Assembly (NCBI GenBank): GCA_963556255.1
Contig: OY744611.1
Coordinates: 37,641,306 to 37,705,305 of the forward strand
Origin: Allolobophora icterica
Lineage: Eukaryota > Annelida > Clitellata > Crassiclitellata > Lumbricidae
Length of the DNA: 64,000 bases
Direction of reading: 5' to 3'
Position 1 is the first letter of the stretch; each line of letters starts with the position of its first letter. Positions 12,597 through 22,300 of this stretch are shown piece after piece. The notes beneath the pieces are model-generated. The model did no database searches and was not told the DNA's origin. It was given only the letters and a program-made list of their open reading frames with translations. The position numbers were made by a program, and so were the translations under genes.

Positions 12597-13097
12597 ATGC
12601 GAATGGCCAGCTCGTTGTTGTGCGTTATGGTCCTTTCAATCATTGTCTTCATCACCGATCAGAGTCATGGTTTTCGGGCAATTCGGACCAGACGCCCCCA
12701 CCTATCGGGCCACTTGAACCCTCTGACAAGGGCCGCCGTAGACGATGCTGGTGCCAGCTTCGGCCGCCAGTTCCGTCGAAGTTTTCGGGATGACGACGAT
12801 CTACAGAATGACTACTTCCGGTTCCTGTTGGGAGACCCTGCAGAGAGGAAACGGCGTTCGACCTCGAGCGATCATTTCGTCCCAGACTACTACGACTTCA
12901 TGATGGGAGACGAGGAGTTGAAGGAGAAGCGTCAGGGAATTGGGTCCACGAAACCCGATTACTGGGACTTCGTCAGCGGAAATACCTTCAGAAAGAAATC
13001 GGAAGCAGCTGAGGCTCTTCATAACCTCCTCCGCAAGAAAATTAAGACTGCTGTTGACGGAGAAGGAATGGGATTTCCTGCGGATGAATCAGCCTAG
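12597..13097 (+). CDS. Secreted neuropeptide-like precursor with DY-[FYW]-x-F repeats
   Basis: A complete single-exon frame of 166 residues. Residues 1-25 form a clear signal peptide (MRMASS, hydrophobic core LLCVMVLSIIVFI, then TDQSHG). There is no later membrane segment and no cysteine outside the signal peptide. Dibasic or polybasic cleavage sites follow: RR 32-33, RR 60-61, RKRR 84-87, KR 111-112, RKK 132-134, RKK 146-148. Between them lie three related cores: DYFRFLLGD (72-80), DYYDFMMGD (97-105) and DYWDFVSGN (121-129), spaced 25 and 24 residues. The third released piece would begin with Gln (Q113), able to form pyroglutamate. This is the architecture of a multi-peptide neuropeptide or hormone precursor; I do not recognise the family. 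The last 30 residues look like a basic amphipathic helix. ATG at 12597 is chosen because the frame has only a GTG before it; ATG 12603 is the alternative. It could also be another small secreted protein. Confidence 0.72.
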   Translation: MRMASSLLCVMVLSIIVFITDQSHGFRAIRTRRPHLSGHLNPLTRAAVDDAGASFGRQFRRSFRDDDDLQNDYFRFLLGDPAERKRRSTSSDHFVPDYYDFMMGDEELKEKRQGIGSTKPDYWDFVSGNTFRKKSEAAEALHNLLRKKIKTAVDGEGMGFPADESA

Positions 13098-13253
13098 CTA
13101 TAGGGCTTACAGGTACACTTATAATCAAACATGTAGGGCCTACGACGCTCTTACATTATAGGCAATATATGATTATTATATATATTATATATAGGCCTGT
13201 AGATAGAGAGATAGATATATAGAGCAATACACCTAACTGCGAGTAGCTATAGC

Positions 13254-13940
13254 CATAGGCGTAGACTCTGGGGGTCAGCCGGGGCACGTGGCCCCCCAAT
13301 AATTGAGGAGCCGGGGCAATGCCCCCTCAAAATCGAGAGGAGAATTTCTTCAAATATTAAAATATTATGTTTCAATATAGACAAATTTCTTCAGAAACAG
13401 AAAAATAGAGGCACAGAACTGAAATACTATCAGAAATTCATAATGAAAACAAAGATTTATTTTTATCTTCAATACGAAACAAATTTACATGCAAACAAAA
13501 CGCCCTATTTCATGCGCATTAACGTAACACCGGAAGCCTCTGCTGACTGTCCAGACCAGAGGTCAGAAAAGTTTTTTAGGATTTTGGTTTTAAATAAAAA
13601 AGAAAACCACAAAATTTGTTTTTTTGTTTCTTTAAAAATAAATTTCTTATTTTGTTGAAGCTATTTTAATAACTTTGATTTAATGATTTCTATAATTTTC
13701 GAAAATTGCAACTGAATTAAATTGAGTTGGAGCTCTTGTTCATGCCATTTTTCGTGCTTTTATGATCCGAAATCCGAAAATCTTAAAAACAACCAAAACA
13801 ACAAAAACCATAAAAACCAAAAAAACGAAAAAAAACAACCAAAAAGAACAACTTTTTATCTTCAAAAAACTTTTTATATTGCACCTCTGGTTCAGACCCC
13901 ATGCCCTCTCCCCAATATTTTGGACAAGTTTACGCCAGTG
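13254..13940. mobile_element. hAT-like non-autonomous element, CATAGGCGTAGAC ends, 687 bp
   Basis: Left end CATAGGCGTAGAC and right end GTTTACGCCAGTG are imperfect inverted repeats. The exact 8-bp duplication GCTATAGC flanks them (13246-13253 and 13941-13948). The left 120 bases (GGGGCACGTGGCCCCCC and following) are related to the reverse complement of 32780-32915. Frames inside (13443-13658, 13722-14042) are not supported as genes. Confidence 0.8.
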
Positions 13941-13948
13941 GCTATAGC

Positions 13949-14629
13949 ACTGCATCTTTCAATTTCAGTCAGTCGAATTCATGCACATCATTGTATTGTA
14001 TTTTGTATCACTGCATTGTATTTTATTTGGCAATTTATATAACGTCGCTAATTCTTCTCACAGAACAAAAACTACTCAGGGCGTTTCGCAGATGAGAGCC
14101 CCAGAGAAACCTGCATCTATAGCCTAATCTGTGGAGGCTTGTGTCGATCTTAGGCTTTGCCGATGAATACAGTAATGGGCTCAAAATAATTATAGGGCGG
14201 TCATTAGCAGCGTTTTGTATTGTCAATTTTGAGTCTTCTGTGTAACGGAGGGACAGCCACCATAGCCACAAAAACCGCTTCTATGGCGCCAGCAAAACAC
14301 CTATAGGCCATAGAAAGGTAAATATTGGCCACTGACAAACTGGCGACTGAATGGGCAACTCATTTTCGAGATTAGACCTCTTATAATAGTTTTAATATAG
14401 GGCCGATGTGAGCGGAAGATGCGGTTGCTGAAGCTGTCGCTCCTCCATCATCATTGCAACCCGTCCTTCATCCTCATCCTCATTTTCCTCTATCTATCAC
14501 CCCTTGGGCTTTCCACTCAAAACTGAAGTCTCACCTTTTCAAGTACTCCTACCCTGACTCATCTGATCCTCCGCCTTCCAATTATTCTCGCCGTAAACGA
14601 CACCCGCATTGACAGCTGCTCTGCCTCTC
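13949..14629. other. No gene seen
   Basis: Mixed-composition DNA with only short unsupported frames. Confidence 0.4.
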
Positions 14630-14828
14630 CTGATCTGGTACCCTGGAAATCGGTTTTGGAACTCTTTTGGACTACTCTCTGGAAACCCCCCTGATTTGGT
14701 TTGGCCTTCTGGAAATCGGACTTGGACCTCTTTTGGACTACTCTCTGGAAACCCCCCTGATTTGGTTTGGCCTTCTGGAAATCGGACTTGGACCTCTTTT
14801 GGACTACTCCCTGGAAACCCCCTCTGAT
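14630..14828. repeat. 66-bp tandem repeat, three copies
   Basis: Unit CTGATTTGGTTTGGCCTTCT, GGAAATCGGACTTGGACCTC, TTTTGGACTACTCTCTGGAA, ACCCCC. The second and third copies are nearly identical and the first is more diverged. Sixty-six is a multiple of three, so the minus-strand frame 14994-14539 stays open with a 22-residue repeat (FPEGQTKSGGFPESSPKEV). This may be chance, because the rest of that frame is shared with a dispersed non-coding repeat. Confidence 0.9.
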
Positions 14829-14836
14829 CTGACGTA

Positions 14837-14916
14837 GCGCTCGTGAATAGGCTGGTGTCCTGCGCTTGGCCTTCGAGTGGCGCTTTAGAAGTTTGGAGAT
14901 TACGATTACGATTGCT
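14837..14916 (+). repeat. Dispersed repeat (GTTTGGAGATTACGATTACG)
   Basis: GCGCTCGTGAATAG, TGCGCTTGGCCTTCGAGTGG, CGCTTTAGAAGTTTGGAGAT, TACGATTACGATTGC. A close copy lies at 37913-37984 in the same orientation. Reverse-complement copies lie at 19258-19312 and, weaker, about 4945-4990. Confidence 0.8.
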
Positions 14917-15163
14917 AATGATGATGGCCGCGATGATGGAAGGATGGAGTGATGCTGATGATGATGAGGGTGAAATTAGGAGAAAATGAAACACGTCACA
15001 TCATGAACCAATATCTGCAAGAGCATTACGCGGCCCTATGCCTCTTGATTCACGTTTTCACGTCTGGCCCTTTGATCTCTGATTTTAATTATTCATTAAC
15101 AGCCATTCATTCCTTCACAAAAATAACAGATATGTAATTCTGCATAATTGTGTACGTGACTAC

Positions 15164-15213
<50 letters not shown>

Positions 15214-15300
15214 GATTATAGCTGCATATATATATACAGACAGGCAGTATATATATACAGCATATATACACGTAGTATATATATATATACATGCAGTGTA
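15164..15300. repeat. (TA)n microsatellite with interruptions
   Basis: TATATA runs at 15168-15212 and interrupted AT-rich repeats with CAGTATATATA words up to 15300. Confidence 0.95.
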
Positions 15301-15489
15301 TACTGTAAATGCCCTGTATGCTATAATAGGGCTGGTGAAGCCAAATGGACTATTTCTATGTAGCTTCAGATGTGCCATGGTTAAAACCAACGCGGACCCG
15401 ATGAATATAAATTGGTCCAAAGCATGCACAGCATACGTTATAAGAAGTTCTAATTTTCATTCAGTTGCAATGCAAACATAGAGCCAAAC

Positions 15490-15610
15490 AGGTAGACAGA
15501 CAGGCAGACAAACAGACAGACAGACAGACAAGCGGACAGACAAACAGGCAGACAGACAGACAAATAGGCAGACAAGCAGACAGACAAGCAGACAGACAAA
15601 CAGGCATGCA
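15490..15610. repeat. (CAGA)n-type microsatellite
   Basis: CAGACAGACAAACAGGCAGA-type repeats. Less regular GAGACAGA words follow to about 15800. Confidence 0.9.
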
Positions 15611-15895
15611 GGAAAACAGAAAGATCAGAAAGAGAGACAGAGACAGTCAACACAGATATACGTAGATAGTCAAGGAGTCAGCAAGACGGAGACAGACTAA
15701 GAGAGGCAGGGACAGAAACAGAGAGACAGTGGAGATATAATCATGTATAACCCAGCAAGACGGAGACAAAGAGACGCACGGACAGAAACAGAGAAAGAGA
15801 CAGTGGATAATGTATAATGTAATATAATCATGCATAATATAATTATACATAATTACATATCTATTATTTTTGTGAAGAAATGATGTAATCAGTCG

Positions 15896-15897
<2 letters not shown>

Positions 15898-15986
<89 letters not shown>
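15898..15986. repeat. (AT)n microsatellite
   Basis: Nearly pure AT dinucleotides with one GT at about 15955. Confidence 0.97.
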
Positions 15987-15993
<7 letters not shown>

Positions 15994-16071
15994 TATATCC
16001 GCTGCACGTGCCGTAGCGTATACACTGCGCCTTTGACTGGAAAACTTTGAGGAAGAAGCTGTAGTGTAGAG

Positions 16072-16388
16072 CAGCGGTTCTCAACCTTTTGAGACTCAAG
16101 GACCACTTATAAATGCTGTGTCTCGGTCGCGGACCACCACTATAAATTGTGGCAAAAGAAATTAATACAAAAGAAATTTTTGGCCATAATCCGTGTATCA
16201 TTAGTTTCATGTTCCCATCAAGCCGATTCTAGCGATTGAAATAAAACTAAAATTTTAAAAATTGACAAAATATGTCCGTTTGCATGTTTTTAATTGTCAA
16301 AATATAAATTGTAGGCCTTGCTCACGGACCACCAGGCAGATGGCTGCGGACCACCAGTGGTCCGCGGACCACAGGTTGAGAACCACTG
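16072..16388. mobile_element. hAT MITE with CAGCGGTTCTCAACC ends, 317 bp
   Basis: Left end CAGCGGTTCTCAACC and right end GGTTGAGAACCACTG match at 14 of 15 bases as inverted repeats. Flanks GTGTAGAG (16064-16071) and GTGTACAC (16389-16396) match at 6 of 8. The CAGYGGTTCTCAACCTTTT terminus is widely known from hAT-Charlie-type elements. Subterminal GGACCACCA words are repeated inside. Confidence 0.87.
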
Positions 16389-16396
16389 GTGTACAC

Positions 16397-17119
16397 TGTA
16401 GAGGCTCTGATGATCTGTATACATATGTACATGCATGCTTTGGTGTCACTTTCCTCAGAGCAACCGCCATCCTTCGAGCAATGGACAGTCATTTAATTAA
16501 AAGTAGACTAATTAATAATTAAGCGCAATTGCTGCCGTCTTGCTTTCGTTCTATCTACCTGTGTCTGCCGGTAGGTATGTCTCTGTCTGTCTGTGTCTGT
16601 CTATCTGTATGTGTGTATGTCAGGGTCGTTGACGTCGGGCACCTTACTTTATACCTCACACCAAGTTCTGGTGATATGCCGTAGAGAATTAAGCGCACGT
16701 GATGTTTTGTAGGTTTCTGCAGTTAGCATTGCGCTGTTAAACATTACCTTATCCACAAACTTAATTAGGCATTAGACAATAATCTCTTCTATAGTATAGC
16801 CTGAAAAGTGCAACAGAGGTAAATTGAGGCTTCTGACTCGTTATGTAATTTTTCCGTTGCAGGAGGTGACGATGATTGGTTTGAGATGCTGTGAGTCTGA
16901 AGGATGAAGATGACGCAGCTGCAGTAGCCTATCTACGACGAATAAAATGACTGGAAAGACCGCTTGCTCCGGGGGATCGGAATACAAGAAGATTATTCTG
17001 AGAAAGTACCGATATTTCGATCGACACGACCCTAACAGTAATCCAGTGAATCAATGGAAACACGAGAAAATAATTGTATATCAGTTTACATCCTTATCCA
17101 CAGATGCTGCCTTTTTGTC
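16397..17119 (+). other. No firm gene; one possible orphan microexon
   Basis: At 16863-16890 a 28-base stretch lies between a strong acceptor (TTTTTCCGTTGCAG) and a strong donor (GTGAGT). In one frame it reads GDDDWFEM. The frame from ATG 16947 (MTGKTACSGGSEYKK) follows but runs into the element at 17120. Without neighbouring exons I do not call a gene. Confidence 0.25.
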
Positions 17120-17391
17120 CATGGGCGTCCGCATGGATTTGTTTAGGGGGGGCGTATTTTTTGTTGGGGGAATGACGTTTGTACATAGCTATTCATGAAC
17201 AGAGAACACGTGACAACTTTAAAAATAAATAGGGGCCTAATGGTCAAGGACTTACCTATATAATTAAGATTTTTGCACTGAAAATCGTGTTGGTATTTCT
17301 GTGATAATCATAATAACCAAGATATTTTTTTAAATATTTGTAAAATCCAGGGAATGCCCCCTTGCCGCCCCTCCTCCCCCGGACGCCCATG
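17120..17391. mobile_element. MITE-like element with CATGGGCGTCCG ends (copy 1)
   Basis: CATGGGCGTCCG at 17120 and CGGACGCCCATG ending at 17391 are perfect 12-bp inverted repeats 272 bp apart. The flanking 8-mers (TTTTTGTC and TCTTACCC) do not match well. The related element at 53393-53678 does have a recognisable duplication. Confidence 0.65.
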
Positions 17392-17649
17392 TCTTACCCA
17401 ACTGAATTTTTATGTTTGATGTTAAATATGATGTATTAATCTCCACAGACAATGTTTTACTCCGCAAATATAAGTTTTCGTCGATTTTCCTTCATAGATA
17501 GGCTAGGTCCCAATATGGCCTAATGATTAAACTGAATGCATTTTATGTAAAGACGCGAAACTTCTTGTCCGCTAGAGGGCCGCTCTTCGTATAGTCACAC
17601 GACGTTGAATAAGGACTTTCCAGTCATATTATGTAAAGTGATCTATGTG

Positions 17650-17945
17650 GGCCTATGTATGTATGTATGTATGTATGTATGTATGTATGTATGTATGTAT
17701 GTATGTATGTATGTATGTATGCATGTATGTATGTATGTATGTATGTATGTATGTATGTATGTATGTATGTATGTATGTATGCATGTATGAATGAATGTAT
17801 GTATGTATGTATGTATGTATGTATGTATGTATGTATGTATGTATGTATGTATGTATGTATGTATGTATGTATGCATATATGAATGAATGTATGTATGTAT
17901 GTATGCATGTATGTATGTATGTATGTATGTATGTATGTACGTGTT
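17650..17945. repeat. (ATGT)n microsatellite, about 290 bp
   Basis: Almost uninterrupted TATG tetranucleotides with rare GCATG and GAATG variants. Frames reading MYVC or HTYI repeats are artefacts. Confidence 0.98.
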
Positions 17946-18305
17946 TTTATGTATGTACGTGTGTATAGTTTTTGTTCGTATGAATACGTACATGTATGTA
18001 TTTATGCATGTAAGAGGACACTTAGTGTATCGACTTTAACTTATTGATCTAAACTGGTGCATCTTAAGACCGTTTGAAATGCTTCATGTTGCACGCATTC
18101 AAGTGCAACAGCACATAAATGCAACATAACCAAATGACTTCTATAGCGCCTTAATCACGATGCACGAGACACCAACCGATGGTAGCTCACGTGAGACCGC
18201 AGTCAAAGTCAGATATACATACAGAGTCTGTTCCAGTAGGATGGTACAATTCACGAGAAGGCACAGCGGGCTCAAGTTAAAGAGCGGAAGTGCGGCTCCT
18301 GCAAG

Positions 18306-18468
18306 CAGGGACGTCGACTCCATAGAAACATTGGAGCAAATGCTCCATCCAAAAATAGGGGGGGATCTGTCAGTGAATGTGCCGTCATTATTGGGGGAGA
18401 AGGAAAGGGGAATAGGAGGGGATGGGAGGGGAAGTTGCGCCAATGACCTTGGGGGATAGACGCCCCTG
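18306..18468. mobile_element. hAT-like MITE, CAGGGGCGTCTATCCCCC family (copy 2)
   Basis: Begins CAGGGACGTCGACTCC and ends GGATAGACGCCCCTG, with an exact 8-bp duplication CCTGCAAG (18298-18305 and 18469-18476). It is in reverse orientation relative to 6342-6511. Inside is the near-palindrome TTGGAGCAAATGCTCCA. Confidence 0.88.
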
Positions 18469-18596
18469 CCTGCAAGTCTCCACCGAGTAGAAAGGCGCAA
18501 GTATGGCCCATCCAGTTGATATGAGAGTGGAACGCCCCAAGAACTCCCGAGGCAGCGTCGACAGATGTGGCACGGGCCAGCAAGATGATGATGGGG

Positions 18597-19045
18597 AAGG
18601 AGGAGCAGGAGGAGGAGGAGGAGGAGGAGGAGGAGGAGGAGAAGGAGAAGGAGGAGGAGGAGGGAAAAGGAGGAGGAGGACGAGGAGGAGGAAAAGGAAA
18701 AAGAGGGGAGGAGGATAACGAGGAGGAGGAGGAGAAGGAGAAGGAGAAGGAGTAGAAGAAGAGGAAGAAGGAGAAGAACCAGAAGGAGAGCATGGAGAAG
18801 GAGAAGGAAGAGAAGGGGTTGAAGAAGGAGGAGGAGGAGGAGGAGGAGGAGGAGGAGGAGAAGAGGAAGAAGGAGAAGAAGAAGGAGAAGAAGAAGAAAG
18901 AGAAGAACCAGAAAAAGATGGAGAAGAAGGAGGAGCAGGAGGAGCAGGAGAAGAAGAAGGAGGACGACAACGACAACAAGAGAAAAAAGAATAAGAAGAT
19001 TGAAGACGAGACAGAGAACGAAGAGAAAGAGCAGTCCCGTAGACA
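18597..19045. repeat. Polypurine (GGA/GAA)n tract
   Basis: About 450 bases that are almost all purine on the plus strand, moving from GGA-rich to GAA-rich. The long minus-strand frames across it (up to 344 codons, poly-Leu or poly-Ser) are low-complexity artefacts. Confidence 0.95.
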
Positions 19046-19049
19046 ATCC

Positions 19050-19256
19050 TGAGAGGCAGCCATAGGTGTAAAGGGTAAGCGACGTAAGGTTTCTTTGCCT
19101 CGGCATATGAGGGCGTGTATAGTCAGTCCTCCCGTCGCCGTCTGATCTTCCCACCGACAGTGTTCGGTTGATCATAGGATGTACTCATTATAGCCGAGCT
19201 GGCTAGTAGACGCAGGTGGGGCAGAAATTTCTAGCAAATTCCTGCCCTGAGGGTTT
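19050..19256 (-). mobile_element. tRNA-derived SINE family A, minus strand, truncated
   Basis: Reading the minus strand gives CCTCAGGGCAGGAATTTGC, the lead-in to CCCACCTGCGTCTACTAGCC, AGCTCGGCTATAATGAGTAC and later GGCTGCCTCTCAGG. This matches the body of the full copy at 49853-50128. The tRNA-like head is missing. Confidence 0.75.
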
Positions 19257-19257
19257 T

Positions 19258-19312
19258 GATTTTGTAATCGCAATCGTAATCTCCAAACTTCTAAAGCGCC
19301 ACTCTTGATTCG
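19258..19312 (-). repeat. Dispersed repeat, reverse copy
   Basis: GTAATCGCAATCGTAATCTC, CAAACTTCTAAAGCGCCACT is the reverse complement of the core of the repeat at 14837-14916. Confidence 0.7.
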
Positions 19313-19349
19313 ACCTGTTAAAACTGTATAGCTGGCGCCGCCACTGCGT

Positions 19350-22300
19350 TTTACTTACCTTCTTCTTTGCCTTTCTCTTTGTTTTTCTCCTTGCAATTTT
19401 CTTCGCCGCCTTTTACCCTCCTTTGCCTTCTTGAAGGCTTCTTCTTGTCCTTCTTATTTGCCATTCTGTTTCGGCCTACCTTATTCTTTTCCCTTATCTT
19501 TGCCTCCTTCTTTGCCTTTTTACTTACCTTCTTCTTTGCCTTCTCCTCTGCTGTTTTAATTACTTTCTTCTTTGCATTCTTCTTTGTCTTTCTCTTTGCC
19601 TTTTTCTTTGCCTTTCTCTCTGCCTTGTGCTGTAGCCTACCATCATCTTTGCTTTCGTCTTTGCTTTCTTCATTGCTTTATAGTTGCCTTCTTCTTCGAC
19701 TTCTTCTTTGCCTTCTTCTTTTACTTCTTCGTCTTTTTCATTACCTTGTTTTTTTGCCTTTTTACTTACCTTTTTTCTTTTACGATTCTTTGCCTTTCTC
19801 TTGCCTTCTATTTCGACTTCTTCTTTTCATTCTTTTCTGCATTCTTCTTTTCCGTTTTACTTACCTTCATTGCCTTCTTTTTCCTTCTTTTCCTTTATGT
19901 TTGCCTTCTTCTTGTCTTCTTCTTCTTTGCCTTCTTCGTCGCCTTTTTACTTACCTTCGTATTTGTCTTCCTCTTTGTCTTCTTCTTTACCTTTTACTTA
20001 CCTTCTTCTTTGCTTTCTTCTTGGCCTTTCTCTCTGGCTTCTTATTTGCCCATCTTTACTTTCTTCTTTGGCTTTTACTTACCTTATTCTTTACCTTCTT
20101 CTTTGCCTTCTTCTTTGTCTTGCTCTGTGCCTTCTTTCTTGCCTTCTTCTTTCCCTTCTTCACCGCCTGTTTACTTGCCTTCCTCTTTGCCTTCATCTGT
20201 GTCTTTTTCTTTGCCTTCTACCTTGACTTTCTGCTTACCTTCTTCTTTTTACTCATCATCTTCTATGGCTGCTTCTTTGTCTTTCTCTTTGTCTTCTTTC
20301 CTGCTTTCTACCTTCCTGTTTGGTTTCTTCTTTACGTTATTACTTACCTTCTTCTTTGCCTTCTTCAATGCCTTTCTCTTTAACTTCTTCTTTGCCTTTC
20401 TCATTGCCTTGCCCATTACCTTTTACTTTCCTTCTTTATTGCCTTTCTCTTGTCCTTCTACCTTGGCTACCTTGACTACTTCTTTGTATTTGTCTTTTCC
20501 CTCTTTCTTGCTTTCTTCTTTACCACCTACGCCGTCTTTTTACTTACCTTCCTCTTAGCCTTTTTCTTTACGTTTTCACTCACCTTCCTCCTTGCCTTCT
20601 TCGATTTCTCTTTGACTTCGTATTTCTTTCTGCTTGCCTTGTTCTTTGCCTTTTAACTTACCTTCTTCTTTACCTTTGCTTTCGTGTTTGTCTTTATATT
20701 TGCCTTCTTTCTTGCCTTCTTATTAGACTTCTTCGCCGCCTGTTTACTTACCTTCCTCTTTGCCTTTCTTTTGCCTTTCTTTTTGCCTTCTACTTTGACT
20801 TTCTCCTTATCTTCATGTTTATCTTCTTATACGGCTACTTCTTTGCCTGTCTCTTTGCCTTCTTCTTTGCTATCTTCTTTGTCTTTTTACCCACCTTCGC
20901 CTTGCCTCGCTCTGTACTTTCGTCTTTGCTTTCTTCTTTGCATTCTTCATTGCCTTTTACTTACCTTCTCCTCTGCCTTTCTCTTTGACTTCTTCTTTGC
21001 CTTCTTCTTTTCCTTCTTCTATGCCTTTTTACTCACATTTCTCCTTTCCCTTTTTCATTGTCTTTACCTTCGCCTTCAACTTTCTTTTACTGTTTCTTTG
21101 CTTTCTTTCTGCCTACTTCTTTGCCGTTTTACTTACCTTCTTTGCTTTCTTCTTTGCCTCTTTCTTTGTTTTTTCTTCTTTGCCTTCTTCTTTGCTTTTA
21201 ACTTACCTTTGTTCTTCGCCTTTTTCTTTACCTTTATCTTTCCTTTCTACTTTCTTTGAGTTCTTCTTTGCCTTCTTTTTTGTCTTCTTCTTTGCCGCTT
21301 TACTTACCTTCTTTGCTTTCTTCTTTGTCTTTCTTCTTTGCCTTCTTCTTTCCCATTTGCTTAGCTTCTTTTTTTGCCTTTCTCTTTGACTTGTTCTTGG
21401 TCTTCTTCTTTGGAAACAGAGAAGAAAGCAAAGAAGGTAAGTAAAACGGCAAAGAAGGAGGAACAGTAGAAGTTCCTCCTTCTTTGCCGTTTTACTTACC
21501 TTCTTTGCTTTCTTCTCTGTTTCCTTCTTTGTCTTTCTTCTTTGTTCTTTGCCTTCTTCTTTGCCTTTTACTTACCTTCCTTTTCGTTGCCTTTCTTTTT
21601 GACTTGTTCTTGGCCTTCTGTGCCTTCTACTGTTCCTTCTTCTGTGCCGTTTTACTTACCTTCTTCGCTTTCTTCTCTGCTTTCTTCTTTGTCTTTCTTC
21701 TTTGCCTTCTTCTTTGCCTTCTTCATTGCCTTCTTCTTTGCCTTTTTACATACCTTTCTCTTTGTCTTTCTTTTTGATCTTCTTCTTCGTCTTTCTCTTT
21801 GACTTCTTCTTGACCTTCTTCTTTGTTTTTCTCATTGACTTCTTCTTGACCTTCTTCTTTGCCTTTTTCTATTCCTGCTTCTTTGCATTTATCTTTGATC
21901 TACTTTCTTTGACTTCTCTTTGCCTTCTTGTTTGTCTTCTCCTTTGCCGTTTTACTTACCTCATTTGCTTTCTTCTTTGCCTTTCCCCTGTCCTTCTTCT
22001 TTGTCTGCTTCTCTGCATTTTACTTACCTTCTCATTTGCCTTTGGCTTTGACTTCTTCCTGGTCTTCTTCTTTGCCTTCTTATGTTCTACCTTTTTACTT
22101 ACCTTTCTTTTTCTCCTTTTTCTTTGCCTTTATCTTTGCCTTATACTCTTTGACTTCTTCTTTTCCTTTTTCTTTATCTTCCTTTTTGCCGTTGTACTTA
22201 CCTTCTTTGCTTTTTTCTTCTTTGCCTTCTTCTTTGTCTTTCTTATTTGCCTTCTTCATTGCCTTTTACTTACCTTCTTCTTTGTCTTTCTCTTTGACTT

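Noticed and set aside
17605..17993. MYVC/HTYI repeat frames
   Set aside because: ATGT microsatellite.
18141..19175. 344-codon minus-strand frame with poly-Leu and a 263-codon poly-Ser frame
   Set aside because: Both run over the polypurine microsatellite and a SINE; open only because CTC/TCC repeats lack stops.
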